Below, in pieces: positions 1 through 10,600 of a stretch of 64,000 nucleotides of DNA (the first letter of the stretch is position 1; every line of letters starts with the position of its first letter). This stretch comes from Adiantum capillus-veneris (lineage: Eukaryota; Streptophyta; Polypodiopsida; Polypodiales; Pteridaceae), in the NCBI GenBank assembly GCA_014529385.2, contig CM043959.1, positions 62,001 to 126,000 on the forward strand, read 5' to 3'. The notes beneath the pieces are model-generated. The model did no database searches and had not been told where the DNA came from. It saw only the letters and a program-made list of their open reading frames with translations. Made by a program: the position numbers and the translations under genes.

Positions 1-4
1 TGGT

Positions 5-655
5 TTGGTGGAAAAGGTAAATGGTATGATCTGCAAGATCATCACTAAACATGTAAACAATCACAAAAGTGATTGGGACAAGCATCTTATGGCTACACTT
101 TGGGCTTATCGCACTTCATTTCGCACATCCCTTGGGTTCACACCATATCACTTGGTGTTTGGTAAGGAAGCCATTTTAACCATTGAAGTACAATTGGCTA
201 GTCTCAGGGTGCTAGCTGGGCAGGTGGAACGTCCTAATGCTCATCTCCACAACCACATTCTTGATCTAGAGAGGCTTCAACTAGACAAAGAGGATGCTAT
301 CAACTATTATGCAGCACAGTCAGAGCAACGTCGATTTACCTTCAACAAGGGACTTAGGTCAAAAGGTCTCAAGAAAGGTATGTTGGTCTTACGATATGAT
401 AACAGGTTTGACACTAAGAAGGATAAAAAGTTTTCACCCAGATGGGAGGGGCCATTTGTCATTAGAAAGCGCTATGCCAATGGCAGTTACCAATTGATGG
501 ATGCAGATGGTAGGCTCCACAAAATACGTGTCAATGGATGGAGGTTGAAGCAGTACTTTTTGAGATTTGATCAAGTACCTATGATGGAAATCCCCAAGGA
601 GGGAGACTCCTCCACCTCAATTGAAGAAGAATCAAGTACAACGCTAGAGGCATGA
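5..655 (+). pseudogene. Ty3/gypsy integrase C-terminal fragment (window-edge truncated)
   Basis: This is the C-terminal end of a Ty3/gypsy polyprotein whose upstream part lies outside the window. The frame is open to the window edge, so the apparent start is not a true start. It begins at the catalytic Glu region of the integrase core (GLVEKVN), continues with the WAYRTSFRTSLGFTPYHLVFGKEA segment (about residues 33-56), then a helical linker, and ends with a GPF/Y-type DNA-binding module around residue 147 (WEGPFVIRKRY) and RVNGWRLKQYF. The last 20 or so residues are Ser/Glu/Thr-rich. There is no chromodomain, so it is not chromovirus-like in this part. A purine-rich tract follows at 668-680, as expected for a polypurine tract before a 3' LTR. 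Integrase inserts the cDNA into the host chromosome. The protein is similar in layout to the end of the element at 7,674-13,025 but clearly a different family. Confidence 0.88.
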
Positions 656-1033
656 ATACCTCTAGCCTTAGAGGGAGGGCTAATCAGGCAAGCTTTTCCA
701 TGCATGGGAACCCCCCATATATTTTTGCCCTTTTACCAAAATATTTCTTATTATATAAGTTACTTTTGATTTTTTCTTCCTTTTTCACAAACGTTTTAGC
801 CTTTATTAAATAAATAATACTTATGCTAATCAATCACGATGTAGCATAAATAATTAAGCTTTCTTTGTTGATCTCTCTTTTGACCTTAAATATTAAATAT
901 ATATATTCTAAATTACATTATATATTTTAGTATTTCTTAATATATTTTTCATGTATGTATATTATTCCACCCTACCAAATATTTTATTCACTAGTTTTCA
1001 TTTTCAAACCTCAACCCCACTTTCAAATTTCAA

Positions 1034-2437
1034 TCATTAGAAAATTTCAGAGGTCATTTGGAGGGCCTTGTAAGAAATTGTATTTCTCTCTCTAGAAACT
1101 TTTTTTAAAATGCACTTGCACCTTGTGAGTACGTCCAAAAGGAAAACCAGACACTCTGAAAAGTAGATTTATATTCCCAATCGTCCTTGAAAACGGTCAC
1201 TTTTTTATTTAATGCGAGCGTCTTTTTCAGGAGGCAGAAGCGGCGCATTCAATGCAGCTTACGTCATCACTGAAAGTTGAAAAGTCACAAACTTTAAAAT
1301 AGTGATAGATTTTGAGGATTTTGACACCACCAATGCATCCGGAACGCCAAAATACCTTAAAAACGAATGTCTACTTGTCTCATTCCGACATCCAGAGAGG
1401 CAAAAAATGTCAAAAAACCCCAAAAAATGGGCTTTTTACTAAAGGCGCGCGAGGAGGCATTCTAAAATTTTAGAATGCCCCTGTGCGCGCCGTTAGTACA
1501 AAGCCCATTTTTGGGGGGTTTTGGACACTTATCTTTCCAAAAAGGCCCTTTTTAGAGGTTTTTGGACATTTTTCTCTCAAAAAGCTCCCTAAAAAAAAGA
1601 AAAAAGGGTCTTTTTACTAACGGCGCGCGAGGAGGCATTCCAAAATTTTGGAATGCCCCCTCGCGCGCAGTTAGTACAAAGCTTTTTTTAGTGATTTTTG
1701 GACACTTATCTTTCCAAAAAGCCCCTTTTTAGAGGTTTTTGGACATTTTCCTCTCAAAAAGCTCCCTAAAAAGAGGAAAAAAAGACCTTTTTACTAACGG
1801 CGTGCGAGGAAGCATTCCAAAATTGGAATGCCCCCTCGCGCGCCATTAGTACAAAGCTCTTTTTAGTGATTTTTGGACACTTATCTTTCCAAAAAGCCCC
1901 TTTTTAGAGGTTTTTGGACATTTTCCTCTCAAAAAGCTCCCTAAAAAGAGGGAAAAAGGGCCTTTTTACTAACGGCGCGCGAGGAGGCATTCCAAAATTT
2001 TGAAATGCCCCCTCGCGCGCCGTTAGTAAAATGTTCTTTTAGGGGTGTTTGACATTTTTGGCCTCTTTGGATGTCTAAGCGAGGCAATTGGACATTCATT
2101 TCTAGGAGATATGTGTGTTCCGGACGCATTGGCAGTATCAAAAGTTTCAAAATCTTCCACCACTTGATAGTTTTGTGACTTTTTGAGTTCTAGTGATGAC
2201 ATATCCCGTATCAAATGCACCGCATCTACCTTCTGAAAAAGGTGCTCGCATTAAATAAAAGAGAGTGCTCGTCTTCAAGGACCACTAGATTATTAAATGA
2301 GGAGAGGGACACCTTTTATATTTTTGTTAATATCAATCTATTTTTCTACGTAACGTAGGCTCTTCTCTCATTGGAGGAGCTTATTTTTCTCTCTCTACCA
2401 AAAGGCCCTCCAAAAGACCTCCGAAATCTCCTAATGA
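1034..2437. mobile_element. foldback (long inverted-repeat) element
   Basis: The left part reads as the reverse complement of the right part over about 400 bp per arm. Outer anchors are 1,034-1,069 against 2,402-2,437 (sharing GGAGGGCCTT / AAGGCCCTCC). The inner arms 1,178-1,440 and 2,036-2,290 align almost continuously, including TTTATTTAATGCGAGC against GCTCGCATTAAATAAA and CATCCGGAAC against TTCCGGACGC. The arms enclose a tandem array of hairpins. No transposase was seen. Layouts of this kind are known as foldback or hairpin elements; whether this one was mobile or is a rearranged LTR segment is not settled by the sequence. Confidence 0.7.
1434..2035. repeat. four tandem hairpin units, period about 177 bp
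   Basis: A perfect or near-perfect palindrome recurs at about 1,434-1,506, 1,611-1,683, 1,790-1,859 and 1,966-2,035. Its centre in copy 2 is CATTCCAAAATTTTGGAATG, flanked by GCGCGCGAGG on one side and CCTCGCGCGC on the other, and outside that by CTAAC/GTTAG. Spacers between units are also self-complementary in part (TTTTTAGAGG against CCTCTCAAAAA). The third unit has a shortened centre (AAAATT), and the first and fourth carry point changes. Confidence 0.88.
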
Positions 2438-3175
2438 ATACCTCCATCTAGATGATTGCCACTCTTTTCAAAACTCTAGGTCATGTTTTCATACACATGA
2501 AGGAGCTTACACTTGAAGGGAAGAGAGAAGTCCACTCAAAGGGACCAACAAAAGACCTTTGCAGCCACAAATAATACATTATTTGGCTGAATTTTTTAAG
2601 TAAAGAAGAACCCCGAATCTGAAGGAGCGTTCAACATGAAAGATGTAGCTCGTGATCTCAACTTTTAGCTTAATTTTTTTCAGAATTTTTGGAGTTATGA
2701 ACACGGAGATATGATTTTTGTAGTGGACCCTAGTTTTCTCGTGTAATGGTGATACAGGCCATCCCCAATTTTCTTCCCTCTAGAATGGCTATGGTTCTAC
2801 AAGTCTTCAAGCATGATTACAAGAGACAAGGCTCTTTTAATGAGGTCTTGGCAAGTCTAGAGTGATTCTATCACCATTTTTGGAGGATCCATCCTCATCA
2901 ACAACTATCCACCTTTGACAATCTCTCTTGTAAATTTCTTACCTCTCTCTTCTCTCCCTAATAAGCTTATGTCTAGCCAAAGCTAGACTATTGTAAATAT
3001 CTCCTATCCTCTACATCCTACCCACATTCTCTCATCTTCTCTCTCTATTGACTCTGGTATTTTAAATAATGAGGATACAAGATAGAAGCCACAGTCACAT
3101 GCACACCATTTTCCTAGTCACCAAAGTGGGACACTCACCTCAAATAGAAATATTGCTAAATCCTCCCCTCCTTCC

Positions 3176-3212
3176 CTATATAAGGAGGCCATGAGAGCTC
3201 ACTAAGGGAGAG

Positions 3213-3255
<43 letters not shown>
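3176..3255 (+). promoter_or_regulatory. TATA-like box followed by (AC)n tract
   Basis: CTATATAAGG at 3,176-3,185 is followed about 30 bp downstream by (AC)n at 3,213-3,255. The spacing is what one would expect of an LTR core promoter and start region, but there is no independent sign of transcription. Confidence 0.3.
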
Positions 3256-3258
<3 letters not shown>

Positions 3259-4081
3259 TCCATACACACTCTTGTGCTACATGCTTGTAGCATGAACCCT
3301 AATCACATAATCACAACACCATCATCATCACCATCACCATGCACAAAAGATGAGCACCACACCTCCACACCACTTGTAATTAAGGGTTGAAGGCACAATT
3401 TCAAGAAGAAGAAGGGTGGACACACTCATGATATTCCTCGCCATCAACTCCCATCTCTCCATTATGCCTCCTACGATCTTGTCCCCTTCTCGTTTTCCTA
3501 CCATACGCTACCTATTGTATTCATCTTTTGCAAGCAATCAACACACTCCATCTTGGTGCCATACTTTGTGTCGCTTTGGATACATCTCATTCTGAGTATG
3601 GTATATGCTTGTTCCTTGCCTTTTTTTTTTGGCTTATGTAAAGGTGTGCGGATTCACCACCATACACACACACTGTCTCTCTCCCTCTCATATTCCTATC
3701 ATCTTGCTACTTCCATCTTGAGGTGTGCGGATTTGCCACCTCTTGTATGATAAGTGAGCATACTCGCAAGTTTCCCCTACCTCATTATCTTCCTTACTAA
3801 CATGCACGAGTAGGAAGCCCATTCTCACTCATTCACCACTCCTCTCACCTTATTCTCCAACCACCCCATTCCACATTTGGGCGTGGATCTTGAAATTGTT
3901 TTCCATGGCATGCTTCATTGTGTATATGTATGCGTCCTAGCCGCATATCTTGCTAGGTGGTGCCCCTATTGCGTATTCCCCATGATGAGGCCATTGTGCA
4001 TAGTCTTGGTGTAGAGGCCACCGGGTCTATTTTTTCACTTCCTCCTCTCAGCTCCTTTTGTTTCCATATCCACACTTGGAT

Positions 4082-4645
4082 TTACAAAGAAAGGAAAATC
4101 CAACACGGTGGAATTAATGTTGGAAGCTTAGATAATACCATCATTATGCCCTTGAAATACTCCTCTAATTCATCACAGCATGAAAAATCTATTGGTTGTG
4201 TTAGCTTTTGGAGTGGTTGCAAAAACTCAAAAGACAAACGAATGAACCTTGCCATGCAGTTTACATTGTGGATAAATGATGTAACCTCCTTGATGCTTCT
4301 AGGCGATGGTATTTCCATGAGAGATTTTGTCTTGGATGCATCCACTTCAATTCCTCTTTGTCATATCCTATGGCTAAGCAAAATGACTTTTTCTTCCCTG
4401 CTGTGGCACTTGTTTGGGTTGAGCTGCCTCCCAAGGTTGTCTAGTTACTGCATTCCTTCTTATACCTTTTGCACATGTAAATACTTTGAGATATAAATAC
4501 AAATTTCATGAATGAGCACCCTTACGGGATTCCCAAAAAAATCTTGGAGCACAAAATTCATGAACAGCTGGAAGGCTTCCGGTGCATTAGTTAGGCAAAA
4601 AGGCATGCATGACTCAAAATGCAAAACATCCCCATCCGGGGGGAT
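4082..4645 (-). pseudogene. Ty3/gypsy reverse transcriptase fragment, minus strand
   Basis: Reading the minus strand from 4,645 downwards gives RT text in broken frames: MPFCLTNAPEAFQLFMNFVL (4,620-4,560 region), then LNPNKCHSREEKVILLSHRI, and then the RT/RNase H connection ending in KEVTSFIHNVNCMARFIRL and LQPLQKLTQPIDF (4,082-4,345). The YXDD box region (near 4,500) is degraded. There are frameshifts and a stop between the pieces. It begins abruptly at a MITE end (about 4,627-4,645) and ends abruptly near 4,090, so it is a truncated remnant with no LTR attached. Strand is opposite to the gypsy fragment at 5-655. Confidence 0.8.
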
Positions 4646-4815
4646 TCACCATGGAAAACTTACCGCACCACGTAAGTGTAAGGGAGGGGGATTTTTTTAC
4701 AAGCTACATAAGCATATAAGTTAGGGGTAGGCCCCCAATAATTTATCCCCAAGCTTAAAAATAAGGGAGGGGGGTATCATTTTTTTCTTTTTTTTTTTTT
4801 GGGGGGGGGGGGGGC
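4627..4815. repeat. truncated copy of the MITE found at 27,029-27,674
   Basis: GGGGATTCACCAT (about 4,639) followed by AATAATTTATCCCCAAGCTTAAAAATAAGGGAGGGGGGTATCA (about 4,737-4,779, shared with differences) matches, in inverse orientation, the right end of the element at 27,540-27,674. It ends in a poly-T and a poly-G run (4,786-4,814). Confidence 0.65.
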
Positions 4816-5416
4816 CACAGATACTATTACCTATACTTTTCTTTGTTTTATCATGTTCTAGATGCTTGAAGATCTAGCCTATAGCCTTTATACTATCTTG
4901 AACCAAAACTGAAGGCCACATGTCAGTGCTCGAAACAAACCTCATTCTAGTGTATTTCCACCTACAAATTTTAAATTTTACCTCTTGAAATTAATAATGT
5001 GGGTTTTGGCAACTTTTTAAAAAAAAAGCCTATTAGGTTTTTTAAGTGTATGCAAAGGAAGAGGAGATAAACTACCTTTTGAATATACAAGGATACGATA
5101 AATATAAGGGAAAATAAAAAAGTTATGTAGTTTTTTTAGAATTTTAAAGTGCATTATGTTCTTGAAGTGAGGAATATGACTAAGGATAGTGGGAATAGAG
5201 AATCAGGATGCCTTAATCAGGTTAATGTAAATTTTAAAGACTTTACTGTTGCTACTAGGCTTACCTAACATTCAAATCTAAATAAACATTATTTTTGGTT
5301 GGCAAGGCTCCCGCCCCTTCGTGTCATCTCGACTCTTTACAATTTGCCTTGTGAGCTTGTGACTTGTGAGCGTTGTCTATGAGTCCCCTCTCACTCTCTC
5401 TCAACATTTGTGGCAC
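4816..5416. other. no recognisable feature
   Basis: AT-rich sequence with no coding similarity that I can recognise. It ends at the target site (ACGT) of the gypsy element that follows. Confidence 0.5.
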
Positions 5417-5420
5417 ACGT

Positions 5421-6562
5421 TGTCAGGAGTTTTTTGGAGCAAGAGATTGCGCATATGTACATATACATGCATGGTGCATCAAATAAAGGATTGCCCATTT
5501 TCCTTAGCCAGGTGGTTACGTGGGGCCCACATGTGTACAGGTAGGACAGCATGTACATAGTGCATCGATTTTCACTATTATCAGTACTAGTGTGTTTTTT
5601 CTACAATAAGGAGGAGTTGGTAGCGCGTAAAACTTCTCGAGGAAGCTATCCGCGGGCCGACGACGTGAGGTCAGCAGGTGCGTCAGATGGCATCTAGTGG
5701 CGTCAGGAGGGCGAACGAGGTCAATATTTGCACGCGGATGAAGACGGACACAACGTGGGTGTTTTCTTGTGAGAGTTACGCAGAAAGGTCATCATTAGGA
5801 CCACTTTTTGGGGCCACTTCACGTGGTGGCGAGATGCATTATTGGAAAAAAGCTGAGTGCCAGGTGTGCGAATGATGCAAAAAGGTGACAACTATGCACT
5901 GCGAGGTCAGTTTTTGGCCCGTTCGGGGTCCGTTTGAGGTCATCTAAAAGGCCAAGGGTGCCCAAGTGATAAAGCTAAGTGTGGGAACTGAAAAAACTGA
6001 GAGAATACCAGAAAAAACGTGGAGAAGAGAGGAGGAAAAGCCGCATGTGTGTTTTTGCTCATTTTGGAGCCTGTTTTGGCCGTAAACTGCTCATCCTACG
6101 TCGGATTTGAGCACTTTGACATTGTAGACTGGGGTTTTGGGCAGTTCCGGACGCGATGGCGCTGTCCGTTTTGCCAAATTCCTCCCTCTTTTTTTGCTGT
6201 TTTGGCTGTGTAAGTTTCTCCTATGAGCGAAGTTTCTGCTCCAGTTTGTGATTGTATCTGGTATCTTTTACCCATATTGTGTGAGTTGTTTGCCCCATTG
6301 GTGTTGGCCCAAGCTCATTTGTATCTAAACATCAAAAGTTCTCCTCTTTTGAGCTGAGTTTTTTGGGTGTGTGTGTGTGTGTGTGTGTGTGTGGAGTGGG
6401 CAAGTGGATAGTCTCTCTCCTCTCACTCCAGAGGTGTGTTCCCTGTCTCGGCCAGGTGTGTTGTCTAAGCCTAGTGGTGCCCCATAGTGTGTGTGTGTAT
6501 CTTCCCAAGAATGTGTGTCGGGTCGTTATAGAGGCGCTGTGTGTGTTTTCATCCCGCTCACA
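5421..6562 (+). repeat. 5' LTR of the dual-RNase-H gypsy element
   Basis: Direct repeat of 13,054-14,207, 1,142 bp, TGTCAGG...CTCACA. It carries a (GT)n tract at about 6,367-6,393. Small frames inside it are conserved between the two LTRs only because the LTRs are duplicates; they are not genes. Confidence 0.93.
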
Positions 6563-6568
6563 TTCTTT

Positions 6569-6585
6569 TGGTGCCCCCACTGAGG
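6569..6585 (+). promoter_or_regulatory. primer binding site
   Basis: TGGTGCCCCCACTGAGG lies six bases after the 5' LTR. It begins with TGG, the complement of the tRNA CCA end. The tRNA was not identified with certainty; a threonine tRNA 3' end is the closest I can suggest from memory. Confidence 0.7.
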
Positions 6586-6606
6586 ATCTTCTTCGAGTAC
6601 CTTCTG

Positions 6607-6740
6607 CTTCGAGCTTCGAGCTTCGAGCTTCGAGCTTCGAGCTTCGGGTTTACAGGTTGCAGGTTGCAGGTTGCAGATTACAGGTTACAGGTTACAGGTT
6701 ACAGGTTACAGGTTACAGGTTACAGGTACAGGTACAGGTG
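6607..6740 (+). repeat. two adjacent 7-bp tandem arrays in the retrotransposon leader
   Basis: About five and a half copies of CTTCGAG (6,607-6,646) are followed by about ten copies of CAGGTTA or CAGGTTG (6,653-6,726) and then a 6-bp CAGGTA run. The two arrays have unrelated sequence but the same 7-bp period. They lie between the primer site and gag. Confidence 0.9.
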
Positions 6741-7673
6741 ATTCACACAGGTACAGGTAGCTGGAGTACAGTGATATACTAGCAGTGATGTCACTTGCAG
6801 TTGTTGTGGGAATGCATCACTTGGCGCCTATTTGAGCGCATTGTCGGTTGGGTTGTACGTTACTTGTGGAAACTGCCATTGTACGCATTTGTGGAGCCAT
6901 ACTTGGTTGTATTTGGCAGTCCCAGCCATTTCTGAGACTTGGTCTGGAAGATAGTCATTTCTGAGACTTGACTATATGCGATTTGCATTAGCCTTCGTGT
7001 GAGGGTCGATAGCGTGAGGTTTTTATTAAGCTGGGGGATTCTCAAATGTGGAGATCCTTTCGGTGATACAGGTAGCTGGAGCACCCTTTTTGTGACCTCG
7101 CCATAGGCTATGTACTAGTGAGTCCAACTTGATGCTCGGGTTCTATTGTTGGCAGTTTATGCATACAGATACAGTCTATATTTTGGGTTCTCATTGCTCT
7201 ACTTCTGGGGAAACTCTGTCAAAATTTTTCCAAGTTATGATTGCTGGTTTTTTGGTATTTTGAGCCATTTATGCTGTTATGCTGCTGAAATTTTGGCAAA
7301 ATCAGAGGTTGAGTCAGGTGTGCCTTCTTGGGAGCTTCATGGTTGGCTTTAATGGATGATCAAAATGGCCCTCAGTTCACTCCTTTTCATTTAACTCAAA
7401 GAATTTAGATTAATGTTCATGTGTCTAGGAAGATCTTTTTCCAGCAGCGCCTAGTCTTTATGTTCGGGCCAAGAAGATTAAGAGAGATACTGGAATGTCC
7501 TTTGCCTGTTGTAATTCCGATGATCAACTATGAAAACTCATTTGATGTACATGTGTTTGTCCTTATCTAAAGTTGAGCTCCATTGAGGTTTCTGGGGATT
7601 CAGTCAGTCAAAAGTTGTGGGTTCTTGCGCGTGTGTTCGAAGGGGTTCTCAAAGCATCATAATTTGGGTAGCC
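6741..7673 (+). other. non-coding leader of the gypsy element
   Basis: Untranslated sequence between the repeat arrays and the gag start. No long frame and no recognised domain. It contains TCTGAGACTTG twice, near 6,931 and 6,961. Confidence 0.6.
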
Positions 7674-10600
7674 ATGGCTTTCTCTTATCCCGAGTTTCAT
7701 GGAAGAAGTGATGAAGATGTGGAAGAATTTTTGGAAAAGATGGAGGTTGCCTGCATTAGCAACCAGATTCATGACCCTACGCAAATGTTACGCCTTCTCC
7801 AAATTTGTTTGAAGAGTGATGCACGAGTTTGGTCTAAAGCATTTGAAGAGGAGTTGCATGTGGCTGATCCACCTGTAAGGTTGAGTTGGGACAATCTACG
7901 ACATGGGTTGGAAGTGGAGTTTGTGAAGATAGAAGATCCTAACAAAGTGTGGCAAGAAGTATAGGCTTTGGTGCAAAAGGAAGGTGAGCCAGTAGATGCG
8001 TACATACATAAGTTTTCATTGGCATGGGAGCAAATGTGCAAGGCTTTAGCACCACAGGTACCCCCGCCTGACATGATGAAGAAGGACAGGTTCTTGGCTG
8101 GTCTTTGGGAGAATATACGTTGGAGGGTGGAGCTAAAGAAGCCTAGGACATATGAGGATGCACTAGAGGTAGCAAGGAACAAAGAGTGGAAGCTGAGGAA
8201 AATGAGCCAGTTAGGGGTGGAGTCTTTGCCAATGAGGTCTGAATTTCAGCCTATAGAGTCTTTACAAGGGCGCATGTCAGGGGTTCATCATGAACCAGTG
8301 GTTCCTGTTACTACTCAGGTTATGCCAGCAATGGTCACTACAGCAGTGCAAGATGATGGGCTAAGGCAAGACATGAGGCAAATGGTAGATTTGATGAAGA
8401 ATCTCAGCCTAAACATGCTAGGTCAAGTGGGAAATAATCGAGGTCGAGAGAGGTTTGCAAATCAGCAAGGAGGTGAAGAAAGGCCTAGGAATGGTGTTGG
8501 ACAAAGTAATAGTAGGTTTTGGAGGCAGACGCCCACGTGTTACAATTGTGGAGAGTTGGGTCACATCAGCCCGCAATGTGATAAGCCACCAAGGATGGGG
8601 GGAGACATGTATCCATTGCCAAGACAGGTGTTAACTAGGTCAAATGATTATGGCATCGAAATTAAGGGAGATGAAGGAACCAGTGGACTAACCCAAGAGG
8701 AAAAGGGAAAGACAAAAGTGCTAAGTGTAGTCACCTTGGAGAAGGCATCAAAGCTAGAGGATACATTAGTGATGCCTATTGGGAAGAGGACCACAGAGGA
8801 AAAGGAAGGAAGAAGTGCCCCAGGTCCTAGTAAGAAGAAAGGAAAGAGCCATGAAGGCGAGGATGTCAAGGCCAAGAGGAAAAGAAGAGCTCGTCGAAAG
8901 TTTCATGTTTCAGATTTTCCACTAGGGGATGGGCAATTAAGCTATGACTTGAAGGAGGATCTGACGAGCAGGAAGGCAGATGTTACTTTTGGGCAGCTTA
9001 TAGAGATGGTGCCTAAGCTAAAGCGACAGTGGAAGAGGATGGTTAACCCAATGGAGAAAGAGACAGAGAGAGGTTCAATGAAGGTGTTGGCAATGGACGA
9101 GCTACCAGACATTTGTCCAATAGTAGATGTGTGGCATAAAAGGAAAAATTTGGGACAAGGTTATGTGGATTGCGGAGCCCAAATATGCGTCATAACACAC
9201 TCATGCGTTGAGAAGATGGGTCTCACAGTGGCTGGGGTGCCAGGTTTTCGGATCAGATTGGCAAACCATCAAAAAGTAAAATGCTTAGGTGTTGTAAAGA
9301 GCTTAGAAGTGGAGGCATATGATGCAAAGGAAGTGGTTGATTTTCATGTGATGCCAGCAGGGTTGGGAGCATATCCTATTATACTGGGCAGACCATGGTT
9401 ACGTGAAGTAGGAGCTATTCAAGATTGGCGACATGGTACGATTAGCCTCTATGGAAAGACAAGTACCAAGAAGCTTTATAATATGGACACAAGGAAACTA
9501 TTAGAGGAGCTTTATGAAGATGAGGATGAGTCTAGTGATGAAGAATCTTCCACGGTGACAGATGAGGACAGTGATAGCACTACTAGCAGTGACGAGGATG
9601 CTGATGTTGCATTTCTTTTGATGGACAAAGAAATCCAGGAGGTTGGTTTAGTTGCATTTGCGAATGAGGTTGAAGATGAAAGTGAAGGGCCTTATGAAGT
9701 GATTGAAGGGCTGATGCAAACCAAGGTTGAGTTGTCAAAGAAGCAGGAATTAATGACGCAAATGATTAGTGGAGACCTCTCAGCTATGGAGAAGGATATA
9801 TTTTTGCATATGCTGGCTAGTTTTCCTGATTTGTTCATTACTTCATATGAAGAGATCAGAGGGTTCAAGGGTGGAGAGATGCATATAGAGCTGAAAGAAG
9901 GTGCTAAGCCAGTGCGGCAAAGGCTAAGAAGGATGGGTCAAGAGCAAATGGAAGCCTTGCGGGTAGAGGTGGACAAGTTATTGAAGGCAGGGTTCATAGT
10001 TCCAGTGGAGACCACAGAATGGGTGAGTCCAGTTGTAGTCAGTCCAAAGAAGGATGGGAAGTGGAGAATTTGTGTGGATTTTAAACCCTTAAACGCAGCC
10101 ACTAAGAAGAACCCATATCCTCTTCCATTCATCGATCAGATCTTGGATTCAGTGGCAGGTTATGAGAGGTACAGTGTGTGTGATGGTTTTTCAGGCTATT
10201 TTCAATTGAAGATTGCTCTTAAAGACCACACAAAGACAACTTTCATTACGCCATGGGGCTGCTATTGCTACACAGTGTTGCCGTTTGGGTTGTCAAATGG
10301 ACCTTCCTTCTATCAAGAGAGAGCAAATTGGGTGTTGGAACCATTCATTGGTAGTTGTGTTAAAGCTTTTATGGATGACTTCTGTGTCTATAGCAATAGG
10401 GTTGATCACCATGAGAAGCTGCAGATGGTATTGGCTCGATATGATGAATGTGGAGGACAACTAAATCCAAAGAAATGTCATCTAGCACAGCCAAGGGTGA
10501 ATTTATTGGGCCATATGGTGTCAGAAAATGGCATTGAGGCTGATCCAGATAAGGTGAAGTCTATTATTCTTCTTCCATCACCTATGAGTGCGAAGAAATT

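Larger units (their letters stand above)
668..3956 (+). repeat. putative long 3' LTR region of the upstream gypsy element (boundaries uncertain)
   Basis: After the pol stop at 655 there is a purine-rich tract (AGAGGGAGGG, about 669-678), then about 3.3 kb without coding sequence. It holds a foldback element (1,034-2,437), a TATA-like CTATATAAGG at 3,176-3,185 followed by an (AC)n tract, and T/C-rich text with short duplications (GTGTGCGGATT near 3,645 and 3,724). At 3,959 a TGGTGCCCC motif resembles the primer binding site of the gypsy element at 6,569. This would fit a very long LTR, but the first bases of the LTR could not be fixed and no second copy is in the window. Several independent repeats could equally be stacked here. 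Confidence 0.35.

Noticed and set aside
3957-4496. Plus-strand 179-codon frame
   Set aside because: It is antisense to the minus-strand gypsy RT remnant and has no motif of its own.
6607-6740. CRISPR-like or telomere-like array
   Set aside because: The units are contiguous 7-mers with no spacers, and they do not match the plant telomere repeat TTTAGGG.
6363-6782. 139-codon frame with LQVTGYR repeats
   Set aside because: It arises from the 7-bp arrays and the (GT)n of the LTR and leader; no start context or domain.
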